The notes below the pieces were generated by a model, which had not been told where the DNA came from, did no database searches, and worked only from the letters and a program-made list of their open reading frames with translations. Positions 1-9,670 of a stretch of DNA of 64,000 nucleotides are shown here, one piece after another (position 1 is the stretch's first letter; every line of letters begins with the position of its first letter). The stretch spans positions 310,001-374,000 of the forward strand of contig JBPESP010000001.1 in the NCBI GenBank assembly GCA_051710585.1, in the 5' to 3' direction. Source of the DNA: JBPESP01 sp051710585 (GTDB lineage: Bacteria; Pseudomonadota; Gammaproteobacteria; Enterobacterales; Enterobacteriaceae). The position numbers were made by a program, and so were the translations under genes.

Positions 1-31
1 TAATTATAAAATGGGGTAAGATTCAAGGTTT

Positions 32-760
32 TCAACCCCCGTCAGAAATGGGGATATAATTTGATATCCCGGAAGCGCACAGGTTTTGTAGGATCTTATG
101 GGCATCGCTTCGGCTAGAATAGGGACCCAACAGAACGCGATTCCAGCCATTACCGGTGGAAATGTGGCTTTCAATACCAACGAAAGCTAGCTGTGCACGT
201 ACCAATTCCGCCTGATCTATCGTTTTAAACGAGCCGCACTGAGCTAGCCAGTACTGGTGTGGTTTCTCTATCGTCGCGATCGTGGTCGGAGGGATTTGCG
301 CCGCACCGATCGTTTTGCTTCGATTGTTGTAGAGAGCTTTCTTCAGATGGATAGCCTCTTGGCGTATATCCTCCCGCATCTGCTCCAGTAATTTCTGCTT
401 TTTATTATTTAATTGCGCTAGAGAGTCGACTTTGTCATTACCCACGATATTTTTTATCGAGGACTGTGCGCTAATCTGGTGATTTTCTAGTTCTTTGATA
501 TAGCGCCAGCGTTCCTCTGGCTTTGGCGGTAGTCCATTTTCGGTGTTCTTGCTGTGGTTAGGCATTATTACTGTATCTTCCGATTTATTATGCGCGATGA
601 AATAGAGATCGCTAATAAATATAATCAATATGGCTGCTACTAGTACGATTATTGTTTTAGACTTCCCTAAGGAAGAGCGATTCTTTTTACTGTTTGTCGT
701 TTTACGTTTTATGCTAGAGGACTCTCCACGGCCTACATAATCTCTTTGTATCACCATCAT
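32..760 (-). CDS. ftsN: Cell division protein FtsN, shortened linker
   Basis: FtsN is a bitopic inner-membrane divisome protein that triggers septal peptidoglycan synthesis. The 242 residues carry a short basic cytoplasmic tail starting QRDYV, one membrane helix at about residues 36-56, the conserved essential juxtamembrane stretch NGLPPKPEERWRYIKEL (about 76-91), and a C-terminal SPOR domain (about 168-240). The two SPOR cysteines that form a disulfide in E. coli appear retained (residues 175 and 228). E. coli FtsN is 319 residues. The difference lies almost entirely in the Gln-rich linker, cut to roughly 70 residues here. Two tandem ATG codons (760 and 757) are possible starts; the family begins M-(A)-QRDYV, so either is plausible. 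No trace of hslV, its usual upstream neighbour, was recognised. Confidence 0.95.
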   Translation of the reverse strand: MMVIQRDYVGRGESSSIKRKTTNSKKNRSSLGKSKTIIVLVAAILIIFISDLYFIAHNKSEDTVIMPNHSKNTENGLPPKPEERWRYIKELENHQISAQSSIKNIVGNDKVDSLAQLNNKKQKLLEQMREDIRQEAIHLKKALYNNRSKTIGAAQIPPTTIATIEKPHQYWLAQCGSFKTIDQAELVRAQLAFVGIESHISTGNGWNRVLLGPYSSRSDAHKILQNLCASGISNYIPISDGG

Positions 761-1710
761 TCCGCTAAATTTGAAATAATAAACAGGCCGTCATGTTACT
801 GAAAACAATAATATTTAACTAGCGTCAGCATTCGTAAATAGCATCAATTATGCATCTGCAGTATAATGCGCTTGTAGTGATCTAGAAAGGATTCTAGTCT
901 CTTTTAAACACTAGAAGGGTCAATTTGCTATTTTGGATAGTCTATAATTTTTTATAAAAAGAATTATGCGAAATTAGAGATGATTAACTTATATTTACTA
1001 TAACGGTTGCTGCTTAATGGGCATTTAAGGACAACAACATTCCAATATGGAATTTTCCACATATGTTTCATTTCTGTAAAGTATTTAAGTTAAATCATTA
1101 TTACCACTGCTTCATCTTGAAAAGACTACCGATAATGCCTCATTGCGCTAAGGCAAACTCCACTTTTTAGTAAGGTGGATTTATAGTGTAATATACCTAA
1201 TTTAGGGATATAAGAAAAGTAGTATAACTTGCTTCAGAACAATATAGGGTATATCCATAAAAATGGAAACTTCAGCCATAAATTCAAATAAAAAACTGCT
1301 TAACTTAGGCATGGTAGGCGATGTGATTGACGTATATATTTAGATAGGAAATATGCTAAGATAGCTTACATTTTTCTTTATCTGTTTGCTAGAAAAATAA
1401 GTGTCTTGGGTTTGGGTAATGTCTTTCTCTCCAGAAAGAATAAAATTCTTCAAATCCAACGCTATTTAGGCAGAATTGCATTCTGATCTGCTAGGCAGGT
1501 TTGGAGTATTTCTATCCCGTTAACTACAGGTAGAAAGTCGCTAAGTGCTTTTCTAGATGATGCAATATCATTTAAGATTACTGCACTATTAGTAGTATAC
1601 TACTATAATTATGTATTATTTATATTAGTAAAATGATGTTAAATATTATTAACTATATTCAACTTCTCTCTATTTTATAATAGAGACTATAAAGTAGCTT
1701 TAGCTGCTTG

Positions 1711-1745
1711 ACTATTAAACTTTTATGATAAACAAGTTTAATAGT
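1711..1745. repeat. 12-bp perfect hairpin
   Basis: Arms 1711-1722 and 1734-1745 are exact reverse complements with an 11-nt loop. The hairpin is AT-rich, has no T-run expected of a terminator, and lies next to no gene. Confidence 0.75.
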
Positions 1746-2780
1746 AATAAATACTAAACTATACTGCAGTAATTTATGGCGCCGGACGATTTAATTAGTA
1801 GATTAGATTAAATTTAATATTCCTAATTAGGAAGGAATGAAGCATGGGTACAGATTGTTTTTTTTACGGGCTGAGAACTTATAATAGGATAAGATTACAA
1901 GACACTGTGGATAATGAACAACGGGAATTAAATTAAATATCACTATAGTGGTAAAACAAACTTGAGAGCATAGGCGCTAACTGTTCCGAAAAAATATGCT
2001 ATCATGATGTTACATATCGCGTATAGACCAGTTAAGCGTATTTCCACCCCTTGTCTCTGGTTAATTAGCTTAGGTATTCTCTCTGGGAGAGAACTTGGCA
2101 GGTTCGCACATTTTTTGTGATGATGATATTGAATATCTTCAAAAATGGGGGCTTGATAATTAGCTATTGGTTCTATAAGCGTTTTTTTAAAAAACGCCAA
2201 GCTATCCTGCTTCAGGAATTGAAGATTCCTCTTAAATAATCCTATTCGACAGTTCTCATTAACCTGACGGCAAATTAGGTTCCTTTATTGATTTGCCTAG
2301 CGTACGTACCCCGTCTGGGATAATAATTCTGTCCGCGGCTTATCCTGTCTACTGCTGTTCTGCTATGGGAACGTAAACTATCATTACAGTCACTTAAATT
2401 GGCGTTGTTAAAACCACATTCAATCCAGAATATCTAGCTACTAATTTATACTCAATATCTATACAGTGAATTTTAATATAGGTATTGATGTATGCAATAA
2501 GCAGCTTAGCTCCTATTTAGAGTAGATCTGTAATAAAAGCAATCTAGTGATCATGGTTGACTATTTTAGTGCTTGTAGCCAATAGTTTATGTTGGTGTTT
2601 TACTGTTCTGCAAAATAAATAGGCCTGTACAACATAAAATTTATCAACGAATTAGCCTTGCTGGATGTTTAGCTATTCATTGGATTTTTTTATTACGATA
2701 TAACCAGCTGGGAGGCTTCCAAGCTGGTTACTGAGGTTTCAGATCATACATAAAAACCTTACTACTTAAGTTTAAGCTTG

Positions 2781-2808
2781 CTCTCCCCCTTATCATTAAG
2801 GGGGAGAG
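2781..2808 (+). repeat. 12-bp GC-rich hairpin, terminator-like
   Basis: Arms 2781-2792 and 2797-2808 are exact reverse complements around a 4-nt loop (TCAT). A run of five C/G pairs and a following TTTT make it look like a rho-independent terminator on the plus strand, but no plus-strand gene precedes it. It may be the leftover of a lost gene or a product of decay. Confidence 0.75.
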
Positions 2809-3042
2809 TTTTAGCTATTCCCGGCAAAGATAAAAAAATCGTTAGTATTGAATTAGGTCTTCAGCGTAGGATACCTATATTCTAATGTTTTAACGGGTTC
2901 AATATGGGGAACTATAGATAGACATAAAAGCAGACGTTATGACGTATGCTTTTATGATATTAACGGTGGAATGAATCTACCTAGCCATCGTATCTTACCG
3001 TTCGCATCCATTTCAGTTTTTTTTTGCGTCAGACCATATCTG

Positions 3043-3600
3043 TTAACTAACTTCCATCCACGTGCTAGTACGTGTGCTATGTGTTAGATTTAGGTAATGC
3101 GCCGGTAAATTATTTACTATTCTTAATAAGCTCTTGTTAAGTACAAGCATCTTCGGGACATAAACGTTAGTTTTGTTAAGCAGCGCCAACAACCAGAAGT
3201 TAGTGATGAGGCAAAACTCCTTTTTATTGTTACATGTAATAGCCTGTATAATAAGGCCTGCAACACTATTATAGGTAATAATGCTCAATAGCTAGTCGAC
3301 ATCGAATATATAGGGTCAAGCTTCTGCATTATTTCATCCGGTGAAATGCGGTAATTGTCCGTGACAGTATTACGTCAGCCGTCACACCTTGATCTTGTTT
3401 TAAGCCATAATTCTTGCTTATCTAAATAATAATCTCCAAAAGGTTAGAGGTGGGTGTTGCCTTCGGTTTAAAAGTTCTTTCTATTATAGGTAGAGTAGTA
3501 CTAGTATCATCGGCATCTTACGTTGTTTAATCTGCTTTGTAAGCCAGTATATATTACGGGCAGAGCCCGTAATATATACTGGAATCAGTTATTTTGTTTC
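3043..3600 (-). pseudogene. mltD: Fossil of lytic transglycosylase mltD
   Basis: MltD is a membrane-bound lytic murein transglycosylase with C-terminal LysM domains. It sits directly downstream of gloB on the same strand in E. coli, as here. The remains are broken by stops and frame changes but align piecewise to the catalytic domain. On the minus strand just below 3544, NIYWLTKQIKQRKMPMILV matches the family YMYWIAGQVKKRNMPMELV. Then come a KNYGLKQ segment and an 81-codon open frame (3288 to 3043) containing TNFWLL and NVYVPKMLVL, matching the DFWSL and YVPKMLAL of MltD. The N terminus and the LysM region are not recognisable. The hairpin at 3544-3582 interrupts the frame. Identification rests on recalled family sequence and on synteny. 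Confidence 0.85.
3544..3582. repeat. 17-bp perfect hairpin inside the mltD fossil
   Basis: Arms 3544-3560 and 3566-3582 are exact reverse complements around the 5-nt loop CAGAG. Read on the minus strand, the arm at 3544-3560 fits the coding sequence of mltD (the NIYW segment). The other arm lies where unrelated upstream mltD codons should be, so one arm looks like an inverted copy of the other made after the gene died. Confidence 0.85.
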
Positions 3601-3674
3601 AAGTGACGCTTTTACCCCCCCCAAAAAAAATTCTAGCTGGGGGCGTTGTTCGTTATCTGTATTATCAGCTTGTT

Positions 3675-4436
3675 TCAATAAATTTTGAAATGATCCTTCT
3701 TCTCTCGTAATGCTGCAAAAACACGCCATTCCTCGCCTGGAGCGGGGTGAACATTTAATTTATTTTGTAAATCAATATCATGGCAACGTAAGAAAATATT
3801 TATTTGTCGTTCTAAATGCAGTTTTGTCGGAAGGCTGGGCTGGTTTTTCAGCTGTAATTTTTTAATTTTATATTGATAACTAGTGATAACGCTATCTTGT
3901 GGTAACAGGGTGGCAACAAAGTTTAAGTTATTAAAAGTATACTCATGTGCGGCACATATAAGGGTAGTAGAAGGAAGCTGATTAATCTTCTGAAAAGACT
4001 CATACATTTGCTTTGGTGTACCCTCAAACAGCCGGCCGCAACCTGCAGAAAAAATCGTGTCGCCGCAAAAAAGCCAGGGCGCGCTATAAAATCCGATATG
4101 TCCAAGTGTATGGCCGGGTAATGCTATTATTCTGAAAGTGTGGTCAAGTAATGTCAGTTTATCATTTTCGTTGACTATTTTCGTTGTTCCTTTGGAATGG
4201 GTTTCTTTTGGGCCGTAGACCGGTATATGGAAATACTGCAGTAGCTCGTTAACACCACCCACATGGTCCTGGTGATGATGAGTTAATAAAATAGCTACAG
4301 GGGTTAGCCGGTGGTAGGCTATTGTCTGCAACACTGATACCGCCTCACTAGGATCGACCACTAGGCACTGCCTTTTATTATTATGCAAAAGCCAAATGTA
4401 ATTATCCGCCAATGCAGGAATGCTGATAAGATTCAT
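3675..4436 (-). CDS. gloB: Hydroxyacylglutathione hydrolase (glyoxalase II)
   Basis: GloB hydrolyses S-D-lactoylglutathione to D-lactate and glutathione, the second step of methylglyoxal detoxification in the cytosol. The 253-residue product has the normal family length. The metallo-beta-lactamase fold signature THHHQDHVGG is near residue 53, GHTLGHIGF supplies a further metal-ligand histidine, and FCGDTIFSAGCGRLFEGT and AAHEYTFNN supply the bridging aspartate and last histidine. The start at 4436 matches the family N terminus (MNLISIPALxDNYIW). It is divergent from yafS across 47 bp, the same arrangement as in E. coli. The upstream neighbour of the family operon, mltD, is a fossil. Confidence 0.97.
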   Translation of the reverse strand: MNLISIPALADNYIWLLHNNKRQCLVVDPSEAVSVLQTIAYHRLTPVAILLTHHHQDHVGGVNELLQYFHIPVYGPKETHSKGTTKIVNENDKLTLLDHTFRIIALPGHTLGHIGFYSAPWLFCGDTIFSAGCGRLFEGTPKQMYESFQKINQLPSTTLICAAHEYTFNNLNFVATLLPQDSVITSYQYKIKKLQLKNQPSLPTKLHLERQINIFLRCHDIDLQNKLNVHPAPGEEWRVFAALREKKDHFKIY

Positions 4437-4483
4437 TATTAATCTATTTATTTTTCTATGGCTCTTATGAAGATAAGATAAAC
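4437..4483. promoter_or_regulatory. Divergent gloB/yafS intergenic region
   Basis: Only 47 bp separate the start codons of the divergent genes gloB (minus) and yafS (plus), so the promoters and ribosome binding sites of both must lie in or overlap this AT-rich stretch. No consensus -35 element stands out, and the Shine-Dalgarno matches are weak on both sides (AAGATAAGATAAAC before yafS). Confidence 0.4.
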
Positions 4484-5176
4484 ATGAAACCAGCGGAAAG
4501 TAACAAAATAATTAGGGCGCCTGTCTCATGGGATGATATTCCCTGCGGAGCTGACTATCGTCAGACACTGGAAGAAAATTTAAAAGCTTGGTGGCCAAAG
4601 GTATTCGGTTCCCATCTTCTTAAAATTGGCTCATTGAGCGCAGATCTGGATACTGGTGATTGTGCAATTTCTCATCAGGTGAATGTAGGCCTTGAAGGGG
4701 AGCGTTTGCAGGTTATCGCTGATTCTCATCAATTACCCTTTTCTAATAAGTCAGCTGATGCCTGTTTGTTGGCCCATACCTTGTCCTATGCCGGTAATCC
4801 TCATCGGGTACTACGGGAGGTGGATCGCGTGCTTATTGATGACGGCTGGCTGATCATTACCATGTTTAATCCTCTAAGTATTCTGGGGTTAGGCAAAATA
4901 TGCCCGATGTTTTTCCGTCGTTACCCATACATAAGCCGCATGTATACGCAGATGCGTTTATTGGATTGGCTAGGAGTGCTTCATTTCGAGGTTTTACACA
5001 GCACTCATTTGAAAGTACTACCATGGCACCGCCATGGGGGTGGTGGGCTACTCAGGACTTATTTTTCGGCTATCGGTTGCTTGAGTGTAATTGTCGCGCG
5101 AAAACGCACATTTCCCTTCCGCTTGACGCCACTGAAGAATTTTGACGCCCTCCCGAGGATTACGCCAGTCGGTTAA
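4484..5176 (+). CDS. yafS: YafS-like SAM-dependent methyltransferase
   Basis: A 230-residue protein of the YafS family, class I methyltransferase fold, cellular substrate unknown. It shows the family pattern HLLKIGSLSADL followed by CAISHQVNV, then DSHQLPFSNKSADACLLAHTL, and VDRVLIDDGWLIITMFNP, the strand and loop that pack against SAM. The classical glycine-rich motif I is degenerate, as in E. coli YafS, so that is not a sign of decay. The C terminus is slightly shorter than the E. coli protein (about 240 residues). It is convergent with rnhA and divergent from gloB, which matches the E. coli order. Its survival among many lost genes suggests that it is under selection. Confidence 0.9.
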   Translation: MKPAESNKIIRAPVSWDDIPCGADYRQTLEENLKAWWPKVFGSHLLKIGSLSADLDTGDCAISHQVNVGLEGERLQVIADSHQLPFSNKSADACLLAHTLSYAGNPHRVLREVDRVLIDDGWLIITMFNPLSILGLGKICPMFFRRYPYISRMYTQMRLLDWLGVLHFEVLHSTHLKVLPWHRHGGGGLLRTYFSAIGCLSVIVARKRTFPFRLTPLKNFDALPRITPVG

Positions 5177-5177
5177 C

Positions 5178-5198
5178 GCTACAACTAACAGTTGTAGC
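5178..5198. terminator. Possible bidirectional terminator yafS/rnhA
   Basis: An 8-bp perfect stem (5178-5185 with 5191-5198, 5-nt loop TAACA) lies between the converging ends of yafS (5176) and rnhA (5211). Position and symmetry suit a shared terminator. The T-runs on either side are short, so efficiency is doubtful. Confidence 0.45.
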
Positions 5199-5210
5199 AA
5201 CGGGTATGTC

Positions 5211-5720
5211 TTATAAATAAAGTAAATCCATTTTAATCCGCGCCCTGCTTTCTTGTGCTTCCACCTGATAACCGACGTCCTCCAATCCAGGATGTCCTGC
5301 GGCGTTGCGTGCTAGTTCATCGCAACGTTCGTTTTCTGGGTGGCCCGCATGCCCTTTTAGCCAATCCCAGCGCAGAATATGAGGTTGAATGGCTGCATCC
5401 AGCCGCTGCCATAAATCGATGTTTTTCACGGTTTTCTTGTTAGTAGTTTTCCAGTCCCATTTTTTCCAGTTATGTATCCATTGGGTAATCCCTTGTCGAA
5501 CGTACTGGCTATCAGTACTAAGAACTACTTCGCAGGCATCTGTTAACGCTTCCAAGGCCACAATTGCTGCCATTAACTCCATGCGATTATTGGTAGTTAC
5601 GTGATAACCGGTGCTGAAGGTTTTTTCGTGCTGTTTATAGCGTAGTATGGCGCCATACCCGCCGGAACCAGGATTTCCAAGGCAGGAACCGTCAGTGAAA
5701 ATTGTAACTTGTTTGCGCAT
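5211..5720 (-). CDS. rnhA: Ribonuclease HI
   Basis: RNase HI degrades the RNA strand of RNA:DNA hybrids (R-loops, primer remnants). Counting from the start at 5720 it has 169 residues, against about 155 in E. coli; the excess is a C-terminal tail after YQVEAQE. All four acidic catalytic residues are in place: FTDGSC, NNRMELMAA, LSTDSQYV and ENERCDELA. The HAGHPENE loop histidine is also present. The longer open frame begins at 5762, but the family N terminus is M-x-KQVxIFTDGS, so the internal ATG at 5720 is preferred. In E. coli dnaQ starts divergently just upstream; here that position holds unrelated decayed DNA. Confidence 0.96.
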   Translation of the reverse strand: MRKQVTIFTDGSCLGNPGSGGYGAILRYKQHEKTFSTGYHVTTNNRMELMAAIVALEALTDACEVVLSTDSQYVRQGITQWIHNWKKWDWKTTNKKTVKNIDLWQRLDAAIQPHILRWDWLKGHAGHPENERCDELARNAAGHPGLEDVGYQVEAQESRARIKMDLLYL

Positions 5721-5841
5721 CTTTGGTAAATATAGTCTATGTTTAAAGTTTAAGTCCGACATAAACGAGCATATGGGCAGTAACGTTATGTTAAGATATA
5801 GTTCTGGGTGTATCGCTGTAAAAGATTTTAAACTAATTTAA

Positions 5842-6785
5842 AGTCAATTCTGAGCTCTTTCAATCCTAAAAACATTTACTTTAAATAGATAAGAATTTCC
5901 TTTAAAAGGAAATTCTGAAGTTAGAGATCAAAATTCACTCTTTCTGCTTAAAAAGGTATGTCGGTTAACAGTGTTAAATAATAGTTTTAAATACATGTCT
6001 CATTTCTAGGATTTTATGAATCAAAGGAATCACTTTTCCTCTATTATCGTATGATAGCCATATTAGCAATGATCCAGTATTATTTTTTAGGTAAATTTCA
6101 TTTTATATCCTTGAATCTTCCAGTAAGTTTTATTCGTAATGGTTAAATTAAATTTAGATACCTAAACTGAAGTGATATGGCTGCTCCATAGTAACATGAA
6201 TGTACCAATGTAAAAAAGAAATTTTACCCATGAAATTCAAACACGAACTTTCTTAACTGGTTATTTACAAAAAAATATACTGCTGCGCGAACAGAAAAAA
6301 GTCATAGACATTACCTTTTTATGATGATAAAAGGCAGAAATTATTTATTTATGAAAGAGGTTGTTAAAGAAAAGCTAAAAGCTTCTTCACCATTATACCA
6401 GAAGAAATTGAAATATATGAGTTTAATGAAGAAGGGATGATGCATTTGGAAAGGTTCCAGTGCTTTTTTTATCTTAGACTTTTGAATATTTATTGTTTTT
6501 CTGGAGACTCCGGATAAAATTATCCGGTAACTACACTCTTTACGTTTACAAGATATATTGCAAAAGTTATAATATTGAAAAAAGTTTTTTCCGTGTATGG
6601 AACGGCGGAAAACGTATGGTAATGTATATTTGAACTGAATACCGCGCTGGTTTCGCGCGGTATTCAGGGAGTTGCAGATCAAATAAAACAGTTGATCATC
6701 CGTAATTTTATATGATTTCTTTTAAAGAAAATTCTTATCTATTTAAAGTAAATGTTTTTAGGATTGAAAGAGCTCAGAATTGACT
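5842..6785. repeat. 57-bp perfect inverted repeat with 830-nt spacer
   Basis: Bases 5842-5898 are the exact reverse complement of 6729-6785. Similarity continues inward with a few mismatches (about 15 more bases around a TTTAAA core). No target-site duplication flanks the pair and no transposase is seen between the arms, so an insertion sequence is not supported. Perfect identity in otherwise fast-decaying DNA points to a recent inverted duplication or to ongoing gene conversion. Recombination between the arms could invert the middle segment. Confidence 0.9.
6635..6667. repeat. 13-bp GC-rich hairpin
   Basis: Arms 6635-6647 and 6655-6667 are perfect reverse complements (CTGAATACCGCGC type) with a 7-nt loop. 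It resembles a terminator stem but has no T-run and no adjacent gene. It lies inside the segment bounded by the 57-bp inverted repeat. Confidence 0.75.
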
Positions 6786-6963
6786 GCAAGCTAGTCTAAA
6801 TTTTAGTGCTACAGTTTGGTACATAAAACCCTTAGAGAATGCTAGAAACAATTCTTGAATAAACTTGCTAAGGAATAACTACTCTAAAACAATCAGTTTA
6901 AATAAAATGATTAAATTAATTTTTATAACTTAAAAGTTCAAATCGCTAGTATTAACCACCAGG

Positions 6964-6998
6964 TTATATACTATGGTGGATGACGCCATAGTATATAA
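6964..6998. repeat. 13-bp perfect hairpin
   Basis: Arms 6964-6976 and 6986-6998 are perfect reverse complements (TTATATACTATGG) around a 9-nt loop. No adjacent gene. Confidence 0.75.
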
Positions 6999-8353
6999 AG
7001 TCTGCAATAATGAAATTTCTATCTTGTTCTATAATAAAGAACAAGAGCCGTGAACCTCTGAAGAGCTATGATAAGTATATTTTGTACAAAAATAAAGAAT
7101 TCATTATTAAATAATGAGCTGTTTGCAAAAATAGTTGGAAAATTTATCCTGAATTAGATTTAAATAAACATAGTGTGATTCATCATATGAAAGAGGAATT
7201 GAGACATTCAAATAAAGAAAGTATAGATAAGCTACATTATCAAAAAGGTTAAACGATCGAGAAAAATTAAAGACATAATAGTTGCAGCTTGTTTCCTTTA
7301 TCTGGAATGCCGCTGAAGCAAAAGAAAATAGACAGGTGCATTTTGAACCTATCTCGATAAGATTGAAGCGGTAATCGCTAGCCATAATAATATTATGGCT
7401 ATAGGTTTCAGTAAAATCCTTAAAATTTTATAATAAAACTACAACGGTATCTTGGTAGTTAAAGTGAACAGACTCCTTTTTTGGAGTCTCCCCTTGCACT
7501 GTTTAAATTAAAGGAATATTTAGTTTCCATAAAAGTTCTCTGTGACTATTAATTTCCATGCCAAAAACATTAAAATAGAAACGCTAATAACAAAACTATC
7601 AGCCTTAGTTTAACACTGATAACTAAAGAGCGGCACGCCCTGGGATTTATACATCCATAAATGTTGGTTTTAATTTTTTGAATTTCGATATTCGCAGTTA
7701 TATTAACAAGATAAGCATAATTAAAATATTAGTATGAAGAGCGATATTTAATAGTTCATCGACTCAGTGTTAGTTAACATACTGGACGTAGCATCATAGC
7801 GAATCATTTGGAAGCGGGTATGATAAAATATCACTGACCACTACTAGCTATTCATGTAGCTGGAAATGTTGATGTCGGATGAATCCGCTCGCGATGATAT
7901 CGATGTCAGCGTTAAACTCAAGATTTATCAGCTGATAACCTATCTGGCGAAGCGAGGTAGGAGAATTATTATCATTTTATCTGGGATCTCAGAACTTTTC
8001 AGTATTACTGATTAGATTCTAGTTATGAGGAACTGTTAAATGACGTGGATCGTCAATACTAAAAAAATCTTTGCAGAACAAAATTTAATATTTTCTTTCC
8101 TATATCTTTAATTTAATGGGTAAACGATGAATTCGTTAAAATAAAAGTGTTCTTATTTATATAAAATAAGGGCAGTATTTATATGGTGTTTCTAGCTATT
8201 TTTTTAAAAATATTTAATCTTAAAAAAAACTGTGGAATGTCTTCATTCAATACTTATTGTGAATTATTTTACTTTTAGGCATGTATTAATTATGATGCAG
8301 GATATTGAAATTTTGGTGAGCGGTAGGTATGTCTTTGACTGTCGTGATGATGA

Positions 8354-8383
8354 TACTACTGTTATCTATGGATAACAGTAGTA
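8354..8383. repeat. 13-bp perfect hairpin, tetraloop
   Basis: Arms 8354-8366 and 8371-8383 are exact reverse complements around TATG. No T-run and no adjacent gene. Confidence 0.75.
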
Positions 8384-9225
8384 CTGTCTTCTAGAATATG
8401 TACAATCTGCTCATTTCAATGGTTATTTTGATTATTTTGTTAGTATTCATTCAAGTTAGCGATTTTAAATTTTGTATATTATCATTAGACGTTAATCGCT
8501 ATTATTTATCTGGTATAATAGATTAAAACTTATATCTATATTAATTTTTATTTTTTTAAATAAATATAAAGCGTCATTATTATATTTATTTAGTATATGG
8601 AGCATCTCACTGAGATATACCAAGAAAATAATCAACATAGCAATACTGTTTTCACTGGCTCGCGTCAGATTTTTATCTATTGATAAAAGGTTATGGTTGT
8701 TTTTTGTACGGCATTTCTATGCATGATATTAGGCGAAAAGCGCCGATAGTTGAATCTTGTACAGCTATTTTCTGGATTTCTAGTAATTATGCTGATAAGA
8801 GACAACAAGGTAGATTTATGTCTACTTGTAAAACTTCGTAGCGTACAGGTATAGATATTGGCGGGTTGAGAAAACGTGTTTTCTGTTTAATTAAAATATA
8901 GATCCAATAGTGGGCCTTAAGTGAGCACTAATTTCCCGTAACTGTATGGGCAGTATGCTTTTTAGCGAAAAAACTGCATAGTATTTAAGCTCGTATAGTC
9001 ATATTTAACGTGATAAAAAGCGCGCGTTCAGAGTGAAAACGCTGCCTAATGATGATAAAATCGTTGGTGTTAAAGATTTTATAGGTATGGATGATAAATT
9101 CAATGTTGGAAAGCTAGCAAAATCTAGAACGATATTAGTGGCGAATATGCCACTATGGAGTGAGATTACGACGCATCCTTAATTGCAATTCATTAAGGCT
9201 TCTCCTCGCTTTATCACCGCTTAGA

Positions 9226-9251
9226 ACGCACTATCTTGCCAGATAGTGCGT
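9226..9251. repeat. 11-bp perfect hairpin, tetraloop
   Basis: Arms 9226-9236 and 9241-9251 (ACGCACTATCT and complement) around TGCC. Located in decayed DNA. Confidence 0.7.
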
Positions 9252-9596
9252 AAGGCCGTTAGATAATTAATAGATTAAGGGCACAGCACATCCCAGCTGT
9301 TCCAATGATTAAGAACCACCGCCGTTAATACGAGAATTCTTTACAATATTAGTAAAGTAAAATAATTCACTTTATCTGGTAGGATTAAGTAAGATCTGTG
9401 AGAATAGGTTAAGCCAAATGTTGTAAATTTCCTTCCATCAGTGGGTATGGAAACCCTGTCAGGCTAATGAAACCTTTAAAAGGTGCAGGGGTTACACAGT
9501 ATTGTGATTATAGGAAGTCATATCTAATGGCCATAGATAGGGTTCCTTCGGACGTGACTGGCATCATTTTTTTAACTTACATCAACCCTTAGCTAT

Positions 9597-9670
9597 CGCC
9601 ATGCTGATCACCGCCAGCGGCTGCTATATTAACGATATTTAAATCGGTATCGCAGGTGATCAGCATGGCG
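9597..9670. repeat. 16-bp inverted repeat, 42-nt spacer
   Basis: Bases 9597-9612 (CGCCATGCTGATCACC) are the exact reverse complement of 9655-9670. The arms are GC-richer than the surroundings and contain the palindrome TGATCA. No gene is recognised on either side. Confidence 0.8.

Larger units (their letters stand above)
761..3042. other. Decayed DNA between ftsN and the mltD fossil
   Basis: About 2.3 kb with no reading frame I can assign. In E. coli hslV-hslU lie upstream of ftsN, but no hslVU residue pattern could be picked out on the minus strand. The lower half may hold the unrecognisable C-terminal LysM part of mltD. An 85-codon open frame at 1943-2200 (minus) resembles nothing known to me. 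The stretch contains the hairpins at 1711-1745 and 2781-2808, listed separately. Confidence 0.6.

Noticed and set aside
1943..2200. 85-codon minus-strand frame
   Set aside because: It has an N-terminal basic start and a hydrophobic end but no family resemblance, no ribosome binding site, and sits in decayed DNA. Not called a gene.
5842..6785. Insertion sequence bounded by 57-bp terminal repeats
   Set aside because: No transposase-like protein between the arms, no direct target duplication outside them; kept only as an inverted repeat.
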